Source: Paenibacillus sp. FSL R5-0623 | GTDB taxonomy: Bacteria; Bacillota; Bacilli; Paenibacillales; Paenibacillaceae | Assembly (NCBI RefSeq): GCF_037974265.1 | Contig: NZ_CP150233.1 | Coordinates: 3,534,001-3,598,000 of the forward strand | Length of the DNA: 64,000 bases | Direction: 5' to 3' | Shown here: piece after piece, positions 16,237 through 25,020 of the stretch | Layout of the letters: each line of letters opens with the position of its first letter | Numbering within the stretch: the stretch's first letter is position 1 | Position numbers and translations under genes: made by a program | The notes under the pieces: model-generated | Database searches by the model: none | The model's input: only the letters and a program-made list of their open reading frames with translations | What the model was told of the DNA's origin: nothing

Positions 16237-17946
16237 CTACTTGTCTGTATTGTCGTGCCATGTGATGTTAACTTTAATCCCACCCATTGAAGAATGGTCA
16301 TAGAATAGTCCAGATCCTTCACCGTACAGAAAAGATAAACGCTGATGGACATTCCATGTACCACATCCCATATTCTCATCCAGCGGGTTAAGAAGATTAT
16401 CTCTCAGATGATCAAGCTGTTTCTCAGACATGCCAAGCCCGCTGTCCTCCACGATAATCGTGTACACATCATCCTCGCAGTCCGCATAGATTTTAATCTC
16501 ACCATCTACCGATTTGGGCTCCAGACCATGAATAATAGCGTTCTCAATAATAGGCTGGAGGGTTAGTCTGGGAACTGTTTTATCTAAAATATCATGGGGC
16601 ACGTCGATTGTAAAATGCATTCGTTCCAGACGAAGTGACTGGATTTCCAAATAATTTTTGACCATTGTCAGCTCTTCACGAAGCGTGGCTTGATCCTTTT
16701 CGGACCTGGTTATGTATCGGTAATACTCCCCCAGATTCAGTGCCATGGCTACCACGGCCTTCTCATTTTTCATTCGGGCCATGTTCTTGATATAGAACAG
16801 ACAGTTATATAGAAAATGTGGATTAATCTGCGACTGCAACTGTTTGAGCGTGGCTTCCCGACTTCTTAATTTCTCCTCATATACATTCTCGATTAATTCC
16901 TGAATTCGTTGTGCCATGATGTTGAAACGTGCAAATAACAAGCTGAACTCATTGCGTGCAGAATGATGAAGCCGAACGGAAAAGTCCCCGGTGGACAAGC
17001 GATTTGTCCCTTTCACCAACTGTAAGAGCGGAAGCTGCACACTTCGGTAGAGTGTATATAATACAACAACGCTCATCACGATCAGAACGGCAATTGAAGC
17101 GTAAAAGAGATTCCGGCTGCTCGTAATCGGTTTCAAAATTTGCTGCATAGGCACATAGTCAACATAATACCAGCCGAGGCTCTTGGATTGAATGTAAGAG
17201 ACGTAATATTCCGTTTTGTTCAACGTGGTACTGAATCCACCGCTGGCTTGCAGTTTTGCTCCTTTCAGAGAAGGCAGGATCGCGTTCAAGGTTTCCTTTC
17301 CAGAACTATTGCTGATTAATCCATAAACGGGATGGAACATGAACGGATCACCTTTATTATTTAACTTGTTTTGATTAAGAAGTGCAGTTAAGTGATGAAC
17401 TGGAAAACTGATTTTGGTAATCAATCTGGCTTTGCCAGGTCTCGCCATCGCTGTCGTTGGATCGGTAGTGTACCAGATAAACTGATTGTCGGCATAGGTC
17501 CAGGACTGCGAGAGAGGCTCCTTAAATTCATCATCCCTGTACGGAATGTAAGCATAATAATCCGTTGATATCACTTTTTGCATCCTTGGGAAGTATAGTG
17601 TGATGGTCGAATGCCATTTGCTTGCTGCGTTGTACAGATTCATCTTTTCCAGAATGGCGCTTCCAACTTTCACACGTTCATAGGGAATGTCCTTGTAGTC
17701 GGGACGTTGATATTCCTGAATACTCGAATCTTGCCCAATAGACATCCCATACAATGACAGTTGGTAAATGTTGGATTCTACTGAATCAGCAAATGTTGAG
17801 AGATGATTCATCGTATTGTTCTGAATCTCGTGTTCGATAACACGCACGCTTTCCCGGTTCGAGTATGTATAGAGAAACAGCACCAGAATAAGCAGCATCA
17901 CAAACAACAGTGTAATTTTGGTAAAGACATTCAAGCGTGTGAACAA
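16237..17946 (-). CDS. Sensor histidine kinase (YesM family)
   Basis: This 569-residue membrane kinase has transmembrane segments at about 8-28 and 280-303 bracketing an extracellular sensor domain of about 250 residues. A HAMP linker and the His_kinase/HATPase pair follow, with phospho-acceptor His in LQSQINPHFLYNCLFYIKNM and nucleotide boxes in PIIENAIIHGLEPK and EDSGLGMSEKQL. Translation starts at TTG 17946, with AGGAGG 7 nt upstream. The regulator gene follows after 11 bp. The pair lies inside the transporter locus on the opposite strand, so it probably senses extracellular oligosaccharide, possibly together with the binding lipoprotein. Confidence 0.92.
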   Translation of the reverse strand: MFTRLNVFTKITLLFVMLLILVLFLYTYSNRESVRVIEHEIQNNTMNHLSTFADSVESNIYQLSLYGMSIGQDSSIQEYQRPDYKDIPYERVKVGSAILEKMNLYNAASKWHSTITLYFPRMQKVISTDYYAYIPYRDDEFKEPLSQSWTYADNQFIWYTTDPTTAMARPGKARLITKISFPVHHLTALLNQNKLNNKGDPFMFHPVYGLISNSSGKETLNAILPSLKGAKLQASGGFSTTLNKTEYYVSYIQSKSLGWYYVDYVPMQQILKPITSSRNLFYASIAVLIVMSVVVLYTLYRSVQLPLLQLVKGTNRLSTGDFSVRLHHSARNEFSLLFARFNIMAQRIQELIENVYEEKLRSREATLKQLQSQINPHFLYNCLFYIKNMARMKNEKAVVAMALNLGEYYRYITRSEKDQATLREELTMVKNYLEIQSLRLERMHFTIDVPHDILDKTVPRLTLQPIIENAIIHGLEPKSVDGEIKIYADCEDDVYTIIVEDSGLGMSEKQLDHLRDNLLNPLDENMGCGTWNVHQRLSFLYGEGSGLFYDHSSMGGIKVNITWHDNTDK

Positions 17947-17985
17947 AGTCCAACCTCCTTAATCTTATTAAAATATTGATATCGT

Positions 17986-18030
17986 TGTTGCAATATTAGG
18001 ATATAGATCACAAATTTCCATTGCTATAAT
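17986..18030 (+). promoter_or_regulatory. Putative YesN-type regulator site and promoter, copy 2
   Basis: TGTTGCAATATTAG (17986-17999) is identical to the element upstream of the binding-lipoprotein gene. The -10 TATAAT lies at 18025-18030, 39 bp from the motif start. The -35 position (TATAGA) is poor, consistent with activation. Confidence 0.6.
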
Positions 18031-18092
18031 TTTAATATACAAGTTCACGATGACTTGTAAAATACAAAATTTAGAACATGGGGGATGCAGGA

Positions 18093-19043
18093 GTGAAGGA
18101 ACATACGTTAGAAACGCCGCATAAACGGCGCTCCACCAGGGTTAAACAGCGCTGGAATATGCAACGGAACTGGACCTTGCATATGATGCTCATTCCAGCT
18201 GTATTGCTGGCACTGGTGTTTCAGTACATACCGATGGGTGGCATTGTAATTGCTTTTCAGGATTTCAAACCATACTTGGGATTTTCTGAATCCAAATGGG
18301 TGGGTTGGGACAATTTTCGATACTTATTCTTATATCCGGACGTAGGTCAGGTGATCTGGAACACGCTGGTCATTGCATTTTTCAAAATCATCGCAGGACT
18401 GTTCGCTCCATTCCTGTTTGCCATTTTGCTCAATGAAGTACGCTTGACGGCATTCAAAAGAGTAAGTCAAACGCTTGTGTATCTACCGCATTTCCTATCA
18501 TGGGTTATTCTCGGTGGTATTCTGCTCGATATCCTGTCTCCTCAGGGTGGCATGGTTAACCAGCTTGTCGAAGCCTTTGGAGGAGAACCGATCTTCTTCC
18601 TGGGAGACGGTACATGGTTCCGAGTAACGCTGATCCTCAGTGATGTGTGGAAAGAATTTGGTTTTGGTACGATCGTATTTCTGGCTTCTCTCTCAGGAAT
18701 TAATCCTGCACTCTACGAGGCTGCCGAGGTGGATGGGGCCAACCGATTTAAACAGACGCTGCACATTACGATTCCGGCATTAATGCCGATTACAATCGTA
18801 CTGATGACACTCTCTATCGGCAATATCCTGAACGCCGGTTTTGATCAGGTATTCAACTTGTACAATCCGCTTGTGTATGACAAAGGCGACATCATTGACA
18901 CCTTTGTATATCGACTCGGGATTCTGAACGGGAAGATGAGTTTTGCCACAGCAGTAGGATTGTTCAAATCTGTGGTTGCTACCATTTTAATTGTTATATC
19001 TTACAGAATGGCTTACAAACTAGCTAATTATCGAGTTTTCTAG
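18093..19043 (+). CDS. Sugar ABC transporter permease, LplB type
   Basis: This 316-residue inner-membrane permease is one half of the oligosaccharide channel, with six predicted transmembrane helices. Typical LplB landmarks are QYIPMGGIVIAFQDFKPY near the N-terminus, VYLPHFLSWVILGGI, and the ATPase-contact EAA loop YEAAEVDGANRFKQTLHITI. GTG 18093 is preferred as start because GGGGG lies 8 nt upstream. An in-frame ATG at 18078 lacks a binding site. The second permease follows after 15 bp. No ATPase is encoded nearby, so a shared MsmX-type ATPase is presumed. Confidence 0.92.
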   Translation: MKEHTLETPHKRRSTRVKQRWNMQRNWTLHMMLIPAVLLALVFQYIPMGGIVIAFQDFKPYLGFSESKWVGWDNFRYLFLYPDVGQVIWNTLVIAFFKIIAGLFAPFLFAILLNEVRLTAFKRVSQTLVYLPHFLSWVILGGILLDILSPQGGMVNQLVEAFGGEPIFFLGDGTWFRVTLILSDVWKEFGFGTIVFLASLSGINPALYEAAEVDGANRFKQTLHITIPALMPITIVLMTLSIGNILNAGFDQVFNLYNPLVYDKGDIIDTFVYRLGILNGKMSFATAVGLFKSVVATILIVISYRMAYKLANYRVF

Positions 19044-19058
19044 AGAGGAGAAAAGGGC

Positions 19059-19937
19059 TTGTATTATAAAACAAAAGGATACCGCATATTCAGCATCGCT
19101 AACTATACTTTTCTTGGGATATTATCGATACTCTGCATTTTACCAATTATTCATATATTGGCTGTTTCATTCAGCAGTATGGCGCCAGCATCATCAAACC
19201 TGGTTACCTTCTGGCCCATCGGGTTCACAACCGACGCCTATGTGAAAACATTCGGGAATTCAAACTTCATCAACTCCTTGATCGTATCACTTAAACGGAC
19301 TGTAATTGCGACGATCATTGGTATGGTCATCATGCTCTTAACCGCATTTCCGTTGTCGAAGGAAGATATCAGTTTTAAAGGTCGCTCCTTATATACGTGG
19401 TTTTTCGTATTTACCATTTTGTTCAGCGGCGGTTTGATTCCAAGTTACATTCTGATCCAAAAGCTTGGCTTGATGAATACAATCTGGGCACTTATTCTGC
19501 CTGGCGCACTGTCCGTGTGGAACGTTATTCTCATGATGAACTTCTTCCGCGGTCTGCCCAAAGAACTTGAGGAAGCAGCTTATTTGGATGGAGCAGGTCA
19601 TATCAAAACGTTGATTCTGGTCTACGTACCGCTTTCACTTCCAGCTATCGCAACCTTGTCCTTATTTACGATGGTGTATCAGTGGAACTCCTGGTTCGAC
19701 GGCATGATCTATATGTCTGATATTAAAAATTATCCACTTGCTTCTCTATTACAGACCATTATCGTTCAGCAAGATCTCAGCAAAATCAACGTCGATCCTT
19801 CCATGTTGGAGAATATCTCGCAGCGAACCGTACGCGCAGCACAGATCTTTATCGGCGCGCTTCCGATCCTGATGGTATACCCGTTTTTACAACGTTTCTT
19901 CGTTAAGGGGATCGTTATTGGAGCAGTCAAGGAATAG
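19059..19937 (+). CDS. Sugar ABC transporter permease, LplC/YtcP type
   Basis: This 292-residue permease is the second half of the channel, with six predicted helices. LFSGGLIPSYILIQKLGL and the EAA loop EEAAYLDGAGHIKTLILVYV are hallmarks, and the C-terminus YPFLQRFFVKGIVIGAVKE is the usual ending of this family. Translation starts at TTG 19059, with GAGAGGAG 8 nt upstream. It sits between the first permease and the laminarinase gene, 43 bp before the latter, so the three genes form an operon that couples extracellular glucan cleavage to uptake. Confidence 0.93.
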   Translation: MYYKTKGYRIFSIANYTFLGILSILCILPIIHILAVSFSSMAPASSNLVTFWPIGFTTDAYVKTFGNSNFINSLIVSLKRTVIATIIGMVIMLLTAFPLSKEDISFKGRSLYTWFFVFTILFSGGLIPSYILIQKLGLMNTIWALILPGALSVWNVILMMNFFRGLPKELEEAAYLDGAGHIKTLILVYVPLSLPAIATLSLFTMVYQWNSWFDGMIYMSDIKNYPLASLLQTIIVQQDLSKINVDPSMLENISQRTVRAAQIFIGALPILMVYPFLQRFFVKGIVIGAVKE

Positions 19938-19980
19938 GCTATGCAAATGCAAGGATAACTGAGCTGAGGGAGGAAGAAGG

Positions 19981-22900
19981 ATGAGAAAAGGACTGGCATG
20001 TATGGTGGCATGGAGTTTAATGGCTTCTCTCGTTTATCCAGCAACTGCTGGAGCAGAAAGTGTACAGGGTCAAGCGGAGGTGGGAAATGTGCAGGCGAAA
20101 AGCCTGCACTTCTCTGTTCCCTATACAGACCTGACCGGGCATTGGTCACAATCTGCAGTTACAAGGTTGCAAGACTTGAATTTATTGAAAGGTTATACAG
20201 ACGGTACATTCAAGCCCAGTCAGGTCATTAGCCGAGCTGAATTCGTCATGATTCTGGATCGGGCCTTTGGTTTCACCGGTAATGCGGCGACTGGCTCATA
20301 TGTGGATATGACTTCAGACGACTGGTACTATGACGTCATGGTACGAGCGAATGGTTCTGGTATCATCGAAGGGACAGACCGTGAGCATCTGTCACCGCAA
20401 CAACCGATTACACGCCAAGATGCAGCGGTTATGGTAGATCGAGCTTTTCAACTTTCAACGGTTACAAATGAAGATAGTGAACAATTGAAATTTCAGGATG
20501 CAGATGATATATCCAGTTACGCAAAGAAAGCGCTTACCTATATGGTGAACGAAAATATTCTTAAAGGTTTCCAGGGTAAATTAAATCCCAAATCCCCGAT
20601 TACACGAGCAGAGACGGCAACAATGTTGTCGGCGATGATTGCAGATGTAAAAAGCACTCCTGGAACATATGAGTCTCGGGTAGATGGCAACTTGATTATT
20701 AAATCAACGGATATCACGTTGAAAAATATGATTGTTAATGGAAATCTGCTGCTGGCAGAAGGCATAGGCGAGGGATCTGTTGTTCTTCAGGGCGTAACTG
20801 TTACAGGAAGTGTCATCATTAAAGGCGGAGGCAGTCATTCCATCAACATTAACAACTCCAAGCTGAAGCGAGTAGTCGTTGACAAACGTGGGGAGCCCGT
20901 CAGAGTAGCCATTACGGAAGAAAGCAACATTCAGGAGATGCATGTAATGCAGAGATCCATTCTGGAGATCTCTTCAAACAGCCTGATTGATTCCATGAAT
21001 ATCCATGCAGAAGCGAGTCAGTCTCGAATAGATACCAAAGGTACGATCCAAAAATTGAGTGTAGATGCCGATGATGTTGTGATCAACGGAGAGAAAGTAA
21101 AACAAGGATTGCGCACATCCATGGTGGGTGAAGCCCAACAACCTGTTTCATCGCAGCCTGGTGGTCCAACCAATGTGACAATCACACCCACACCATCTTC
21201 TCCAGATGGACAATCACCATCAACACCAAGCAATCCGGCGGGCGAAAAACCGGTTCCTGCAACAACGATTCCGCATGAGCAATGGGAGCTGGTCTGGAAT
21301 GATGAGTTTAACGGACCTTCGATTGATTCTTCCAAATGGACCGTGCAGGATACAGGACTCGTTTATAACAATGAAATGCAATATTACAGCCCGGATAACA
21401 CTCGCATTACGAAAGATCAGAATCGAAGCGTGTTGCAAATTGAAGCAAAAAAGGGTCCGAAAAATGGTAAGGATTACAGCTCTGGCAAACTGATCTCCAT
21501 GGGAAAAGGCGACTGGACCTACGGTAAAGTAGTTGTACGTGCGAATCTTCCGATCGAAAAAGGCATGTGGCCTGCCATATGGATGATGCCAACAGATGAA
21601 GCGCATTATGGTGGATGGCCTGCCTCTGGAGAAATCGATATTATGGAGCTAATTGGTGGCAAAGAGAGTAATAACAAGGTATATAGTACATTGCATTATG
21701 ACAGTGTGAAGCCTGACGGTTCCCATGGACATGATCAGGGAAGCCTTACCCTTCCGAAGGGAGAAACTTTCGCTGACGATTATCATGATTTCCAGGTGGA
21801 ATGGTTGCCGGGTATGATTCGTTTCTATGTGGATGGAAAGCTGCATCATGAAGTGACCAACTGGCAAACGAAGGCCGCGGGCCAGCCCGAGTATTATACG
21901 TTCCCTGCACCATTTGATCGTCCATTCTATCTGATTCTGAATCTGGCAGTTGGAGGAGACTGGCCAGGCTCACCTGAAAGCAACTTTACTTCCGAAAAGA
22001 TGAATATTGATTTTGTGCGAGTATATTCTTACAAAAATCTAGACACATGGCCTGATGTAACAACAAATCCCATCGAGCCTGCGCAACAGCGGGAACCACA
22101 AGCCGATGGCAATCAAATCTACAATGATCGTTTTTCGGAAGGGTCTACAGACAATGGAGCGCCTCTTCAGTGGAAATTCATCACAAATGCTGATGGAGCT
22201 GGCAGTGTCAAAGTTATAACGGATGAGCAGAAAGGGAAAGCAGCAGAAGTTACCATTGATGCATCGGGTACTGAAAACTACTCGGTTCAACTCACTCAGA
22301 TGCCGATGTACATCAAGAAAAATAAAAAGTACAAGATACAATTTGATGCGAAAGCATCTGCTAACCGTACAATCATGTCCAAACTGAACCAATTTGAAAA
22401 AAGCTGGACGAATTATTCGGGTGATAACACCTTTGCACTCACGACAGATTGGCAAACCTATGATTATACCTTTAATATGCGGGATGGATCGGATAACAAT
22501 GCCAGATTCGAATTTAATCTGGGGCTGGATGATACAACCGTTTGGTTTGCCAATGTCAGACTGATCGAGGTGGGTGAAGCTGATCCGTTAACTGTCGAAC
22601 GAAACGTGCTACCTGATGGCAACTTTATTTACAATGGCACATTCGATCAAGGCAAGGAGCGTCTGGGATTCTGGTCAAGCAGCATTCAGGACAGTGCGGC
22701 AGCCAATATAAGTGTAAATAACTTTTCGAAATTCCCAATTATGGAGCGTCAACTGGTTGTTGATGTTACTCAAACGAATGGTGACCCACAGCAAGTTTCG
22801 GTAAACCAACCGGATTTGAAACTGGAAGCGAATACAACGTATGGTTTCTCCTTAGATGCCAAGGCAGATACAACGCGAAGCATCGATATTGATGTTGTCA

Positions 22901-24429
22901 GCAGTAATGGGCATACGGTACAGGTTCATCAAGGACAAAACCTCTCCTTGAACCAAGAAATGAAAACATTCACCGGAGAAATCATCATTGGAGATGGAGC
23001 ATCAATCGCACAATCCGAGCTAAGACTGTTATTTGGCAGTTCTGAAGGTAAGGTATATGTGGACAATGTTCGTCTGACGAAACGCGGCAAACCTCTGTCA
23101 GTGAATGGCTACGCACATGTACCGGCAACCGAAGCCTGGATGATGCAGGGCTTACAACTGGAGGACTCCGTAGAAGGAGGAAAACATGTCAGTTACATGG
23201 ATCAGGGAGATCTGCTGCAATATAAAATCGATGTAGCTCACGACGGAGTATATGTTCTGTCTGCCCGAATGGCCAGTGGAAAAAGTGATTCCAAGGTTCA
23301 GTTCAGCATTCAGGATGAACACGGTACAACCGTTGCACAATCAGACCTGAGTCTCGGAGACACGGGTGGATGGCAAGCATATCAAACGGTGTATTTCCCA
23401 GGGGTCAACTTGACAGCAGGCAAACCCTATTATGTGAATTTTGAAGGAGCAGATTATAATACACGTTGGGTGGATATTTCACAAAACAAAATTCAGAACA
23501 GTGAGCTAACAGCTGATCTGAATCATTGGGAGCTAATTCCTAATGATCTGACAGCCTCACATGACGAGGGCGCAGGATTAACGATTAAATTGCCTGGTAC
23601 AAGTGAACATTGGTGGGATGCTTTGTTACAACAAGGTCAGATCAAACTTGATGCAAACAAAACGTACCGACTTACCTTCGAGGCATTTGCTTCAAGTCCT
23701 AAATCCATGCAAGCGGTTCTTTCTCAGAATACAGGGGATTTTGTGAAGTATTTTGAAGAAGAAGTGGAATTAACTACGGATCAAAAGTCGTATACTTACA
23801 CCTTCACTATGGGGGATAGCTCCGATTCGGCAGCTATGCTAGCATTTGGAATAGGATATCCGCTCTCTACAAGTGAACACTCGATTCACATCAATAACGT
23901 CCAGTTATATGAAGTTAATCCGAATGCAGATCAAGGAGGTCAGCCAGCTCATGTTAACCTTATTCCCAATGGAGACTTCTCCAAAGGTAAGGAAGGTTGG
24001 TTTACCCACGCGGATGGTAATGCAGCGGACCTTGAGATGCAAGTTAGCAATCAACAGCTTCAAGCCAAGATTGGTCATGCAGGCCAGCATCCATGGGATC
24101 GCCAAGTCATCAATGAAGGATTCGGCATACAGCAAGATTTTAAATATAAATTAACGTTTAAAGCCAAAGCGGAGAAGTCCAGAAAATTGGGTTTGGGGAT
24201 TGGATGGGTTGATGCAGCTGCCAACTATGAATGGCATGGTTTCTTTGGGACACGAGTTGATTTGACTCCAGAAGAACAGGAGTTCACGTTTACATTTGAT
24301 GCAACAGAAGACAGCTATGCGAATACTCGAATTTCATTTGATCTGGGTAACATTGATGGTGAGCAAGATGGCAACACAACCGTCTCATTATCCAAGGTCA
24401 GCTTGATTAATCTGGGTCCTGCCAATTAA
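19981..24429 (+). CDS. SLH-anchored GH16 laminarinase with multiple carbohydrate-binding modules
   Basis: This very large (1482-residue) cell-surface endo-beta-1,3-glucanase has a signal peptide (1-25) and three SLH repeats (about 47-95, 106-155, 170-220) that anchor it to the wall. A beta-strand repeat region follows (about 225-370: GNLIIKSTDITLKNMIVNGN, then VVLQGVTVTGSVIIKGGG), then a Pro/Ser/Thr linker (380-435). The GH16 catalytic domain (about 436-680) contains GEIDIME, with nucleophile Glu551 and acid/base Glu556 in the beta-bulge laminarinase form. Downstream are about five modules: two CBM4/9-like (700-1030), one CBM6-like (1040-1165), and two CBM4/9-like (1165-1480). It is the last gene of the permease operon; GGGAGG precedes the ATG. 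Confidence 0.92.
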   Translation: MRKGLACMVAWSLMASLVYPATAGAESVQGQAEVGNVQAKSLHFSVPYTDLTGHWSQSAVTRLQDLNLLKGYTDGTFKPSQVISRAEFVMILDRAFGFTGNAATGSYVDMTSDDWYYDVMVRANGSGIIEGTDREHLSPQQPITRQDAAVMVDRAFQLSTVTNEDSEQLKFQDADDISSYAKKALTYMVNENILKGFQGKLNPKSPITRAETATMLSAMIADVKSTPGTYESRVDGNLIIKSTDITLKNMIVNGNLLLAEGIGEGSVVLQGVTVTGSVIIKGGGSHSININNSKLKRVVVDKRGEPVRVAITEESNIQEMHVMQRSILEISSNSLIDSMNIHAEASQSRIDTKGTIQKLSVDADDVVINGEKVKQGLRTSMVGEAQQPVSSQPGGPTNVTITPTPSSPDGQSPSTPSNPAGEKPVPATTIPHEQWELVWNDEFNGPSIDSSKWTVQDTGLVYNNEMQYYSPDNTRITKDQNRSVLQIEAKKGPKNGKDYSSGKLISMGKGDWTYGKVVVRANLPIEKGMWPAIWMMPTDEAHYGGWPASGEIDIMELIGGKESNNKVYSTLHYDSVKPDGSHGHDQGSLTLPKGETFADDYHDFQVEWLPGMIRFYVDGKLHHEVTNWQTKAAGQPEYYTFPAPFDRPFYLILNLAVGGDWPGSPESNFTSEKMNIDFVRVYSYKNLDTWPDVTTNPIEPAQQREPQADGNQIYNDRFSEGSTDNGAPLQWKFITNADGAGSVKVITDEQKGKAAEVTIDASGTENYSVQLTQMPMYIKKNKKYKIQFDAKASANRTIMSKLNQFEKSWTNYSGDNTFALTTDWQTYDYTFNMRDGSDNNARFEFNLGLDDTTVWFANVRLIEVGEADPLTVERNVLPDGNFIYNGTFDQGKERLGFWSSSIQDSAAANISVNNFSKFPIMERQLVVDVTQTNGDPQQVSVNQPDLKLEANTTYGFSLDAKADTTRSIDIDVVSSNGHTVQVHQGQNLSLNQEMKTFTGEIIIGDGASIAQSELRLLFGSSEGKVYVDNVRLTKRGKPLSVNGYAHVPATEAWMMQGLQLEDSVEGGKHVSYMDQGDLLQYKIDVAHDGVYVLSARMASGKSDSKVQFSIQDEHGTTVAQSDLSLGDTGGWQAYQTVYFPGVNLTAGKPYYVNFEGADYNTRWVDISQNKIQNSELTADLNHWELIPNDLTASHDEGAGLTIKLPGTSEHWWDALLQQGQIKLDANKTYRLTFEAFASSPKSMQAVLSQNTGDFVKYFEEEVELTTDQKSYTYTFTMGDSSDSAAMLAFGIGYPLSTSEHSIHINNVQLYEVNPNADQGGQPAHVNLIPNGDFSKGKEGWFTHADGNAADLEMQVSNQQLQAKIGHAGQHPWDRQVINEGFGIQQDFKYKLTFKAKAEKSRKLGLGIGWVDAAANYEWHGFFGTRVDLTPEEQEFTFTFDATEDSYANTRISFDLGNIDGEQDGNTTVSLSKVSLINLGPAN

Positions 24430-24526
24430 CTTCTGAATTCTCTAAATGCATGCAGAATAAAGTTGTCCAGAAATGACATCATAAAGAAGTAGTATACATC
24501 TCAGTTTCCAGAGGAGGATATCTTGT

Positions 24527-24655
24527 ATGGCTGACCAGAAGAAACGCAAAGAAGCTGCCTGGAAGTCACGTAAGCAAGAACAGCATCCCCATGGCAAAAT
24601 CAAATCGCTTAAAGAATTATCCAGCGAATATGAAGAGAAACCTACTACGAATTAA
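24527..24655 (+). CDS. Small basic protein, 42 residues
   Basis: This short gene has a strong AGGAGGA site 8 nt before its ATG and encodes a soluble, highly charged peptide (MADQKKRKEAAWKSRKQEQH at the start, then PHGKIKSLKELSSEYEEK). It is rich in Lys, Glu and Gln and has no membrane segment. It resembles the short, conserved DUF6254-like proteins of Bacilli by the pattern of basic start and PHGK-x-KSLKEL, recalled rather than checked. Function is unknown. It stands alone, with its own terminator 5 bp after the stop, which supports it being a real gene. Confidence 0.7.
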   Translation: MADQKKRKEAAWKSRKQEQHPHGKIKSLKELSSEYEEKPTTN

Positions 24656-24660
24656 CCACG

Positions 24661-24694
24661 AGACTGTCAGTGAATATTGCTGGCAGTCTTTCTT
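24661..24694 (+). terminator. Rho-independent terminator after the small basic protein gene
   Basis: AGACTGTCAG pairs with CTGGCAGTCT (one G-U pair) over a 9-nt loop, then TTTCTTC. Confidence 0.8.
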
Positions 24695-24736
24695 CATACA
24701 TTGCAGACATTGAGTCATACATCTATATACTCTATT

Positions 24737-24836
24737 CTAAAAACGAATGAACACAAGATATAAGGTCTGTATAGTTCGTAAATAACTGTGAACAAATCGT
24801 TAATTCATTGACATTGCATGTCATTTTAATTAGAAT
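24737..24836 (+). promoter_or_regulatory. Promoter with PurR-like boxes for the purine permease
   Basis: TTGACA (24808-24813) and TAGAAT (24831-24836) are 17 bp apart. Upstream, inverted CGAA (24744-24747) and TTCG (24775-24778) cores lie 27 nt apart. The right box, read on the minus strand, matches the PurBox consensus AWWWCCGAACWWT at 12 of 13 positions; the left box is weaker. Bacillus purine permease genes are known PurR targets, so this fits, but the left box needs testing. Confidence 0.55.
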
Positions 24837-24842
24837 ACGAAA

Positions 24843-24976
24843 TGGACTTCAGGTTGAAAACAGATATGAGTATCTTTATGTTTTGTTTAGAGCTTAGCTG
24901 TTGAATCTTTAAATCCTAACAACGAATATAGGAGCGACAATATTACAATCCTATATGAAGATTAGGATTTTTTGTT
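24843..24976 (+). ncRNA. Four-segment attenuator leader of the purine permease gene
   Basis: The leader contains four alternating segments: 1 AAATCCTA (24911-24918), 2 TATAGGA (24927-24933), 3 AATCCTATA (24947-24955) and 4 TTAGGATTT (24962-24970). Segments 3:4 form a 7-bp terminator stem followed by a run of T. Segments 2:3 pair over 7 bp and would prevent it; 1:2 and 1:4 are further alternatives. The 70 nt before segment 1 could be a sensing domain. The canonical purine riboswitch core (TTTCTACC and CCGTAAA) is absent. Confidence 0.6.
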
Positions 24977-25020
24977 TTTAGCTTTGGAGTATAATTTGAA
25001 AGTTGGAGGCTGGCTTTACC

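Noticed and set aside
19766..20149. Minus-strand frame of 127 codons over the permease/laminarinase junction
   Set aside because: It lies opposite two well-supported genes, has no ribosome site and shows no protein family features.
21220..21606. Minus-strand frame of 128 codons inside the GH16 domain
   Set aside because: It is opposite a clear catalytic domain, Cys/Arg-rich and without a start signal, typical of a shadow frame.
24721..25020. Canonical purine riboswitch upstream of the purine permease
   Set aside because: The conserved TTTCTACC and CCGTAAA loops are absent; only an attenuator-like leader and PurR-like boxes are seen.
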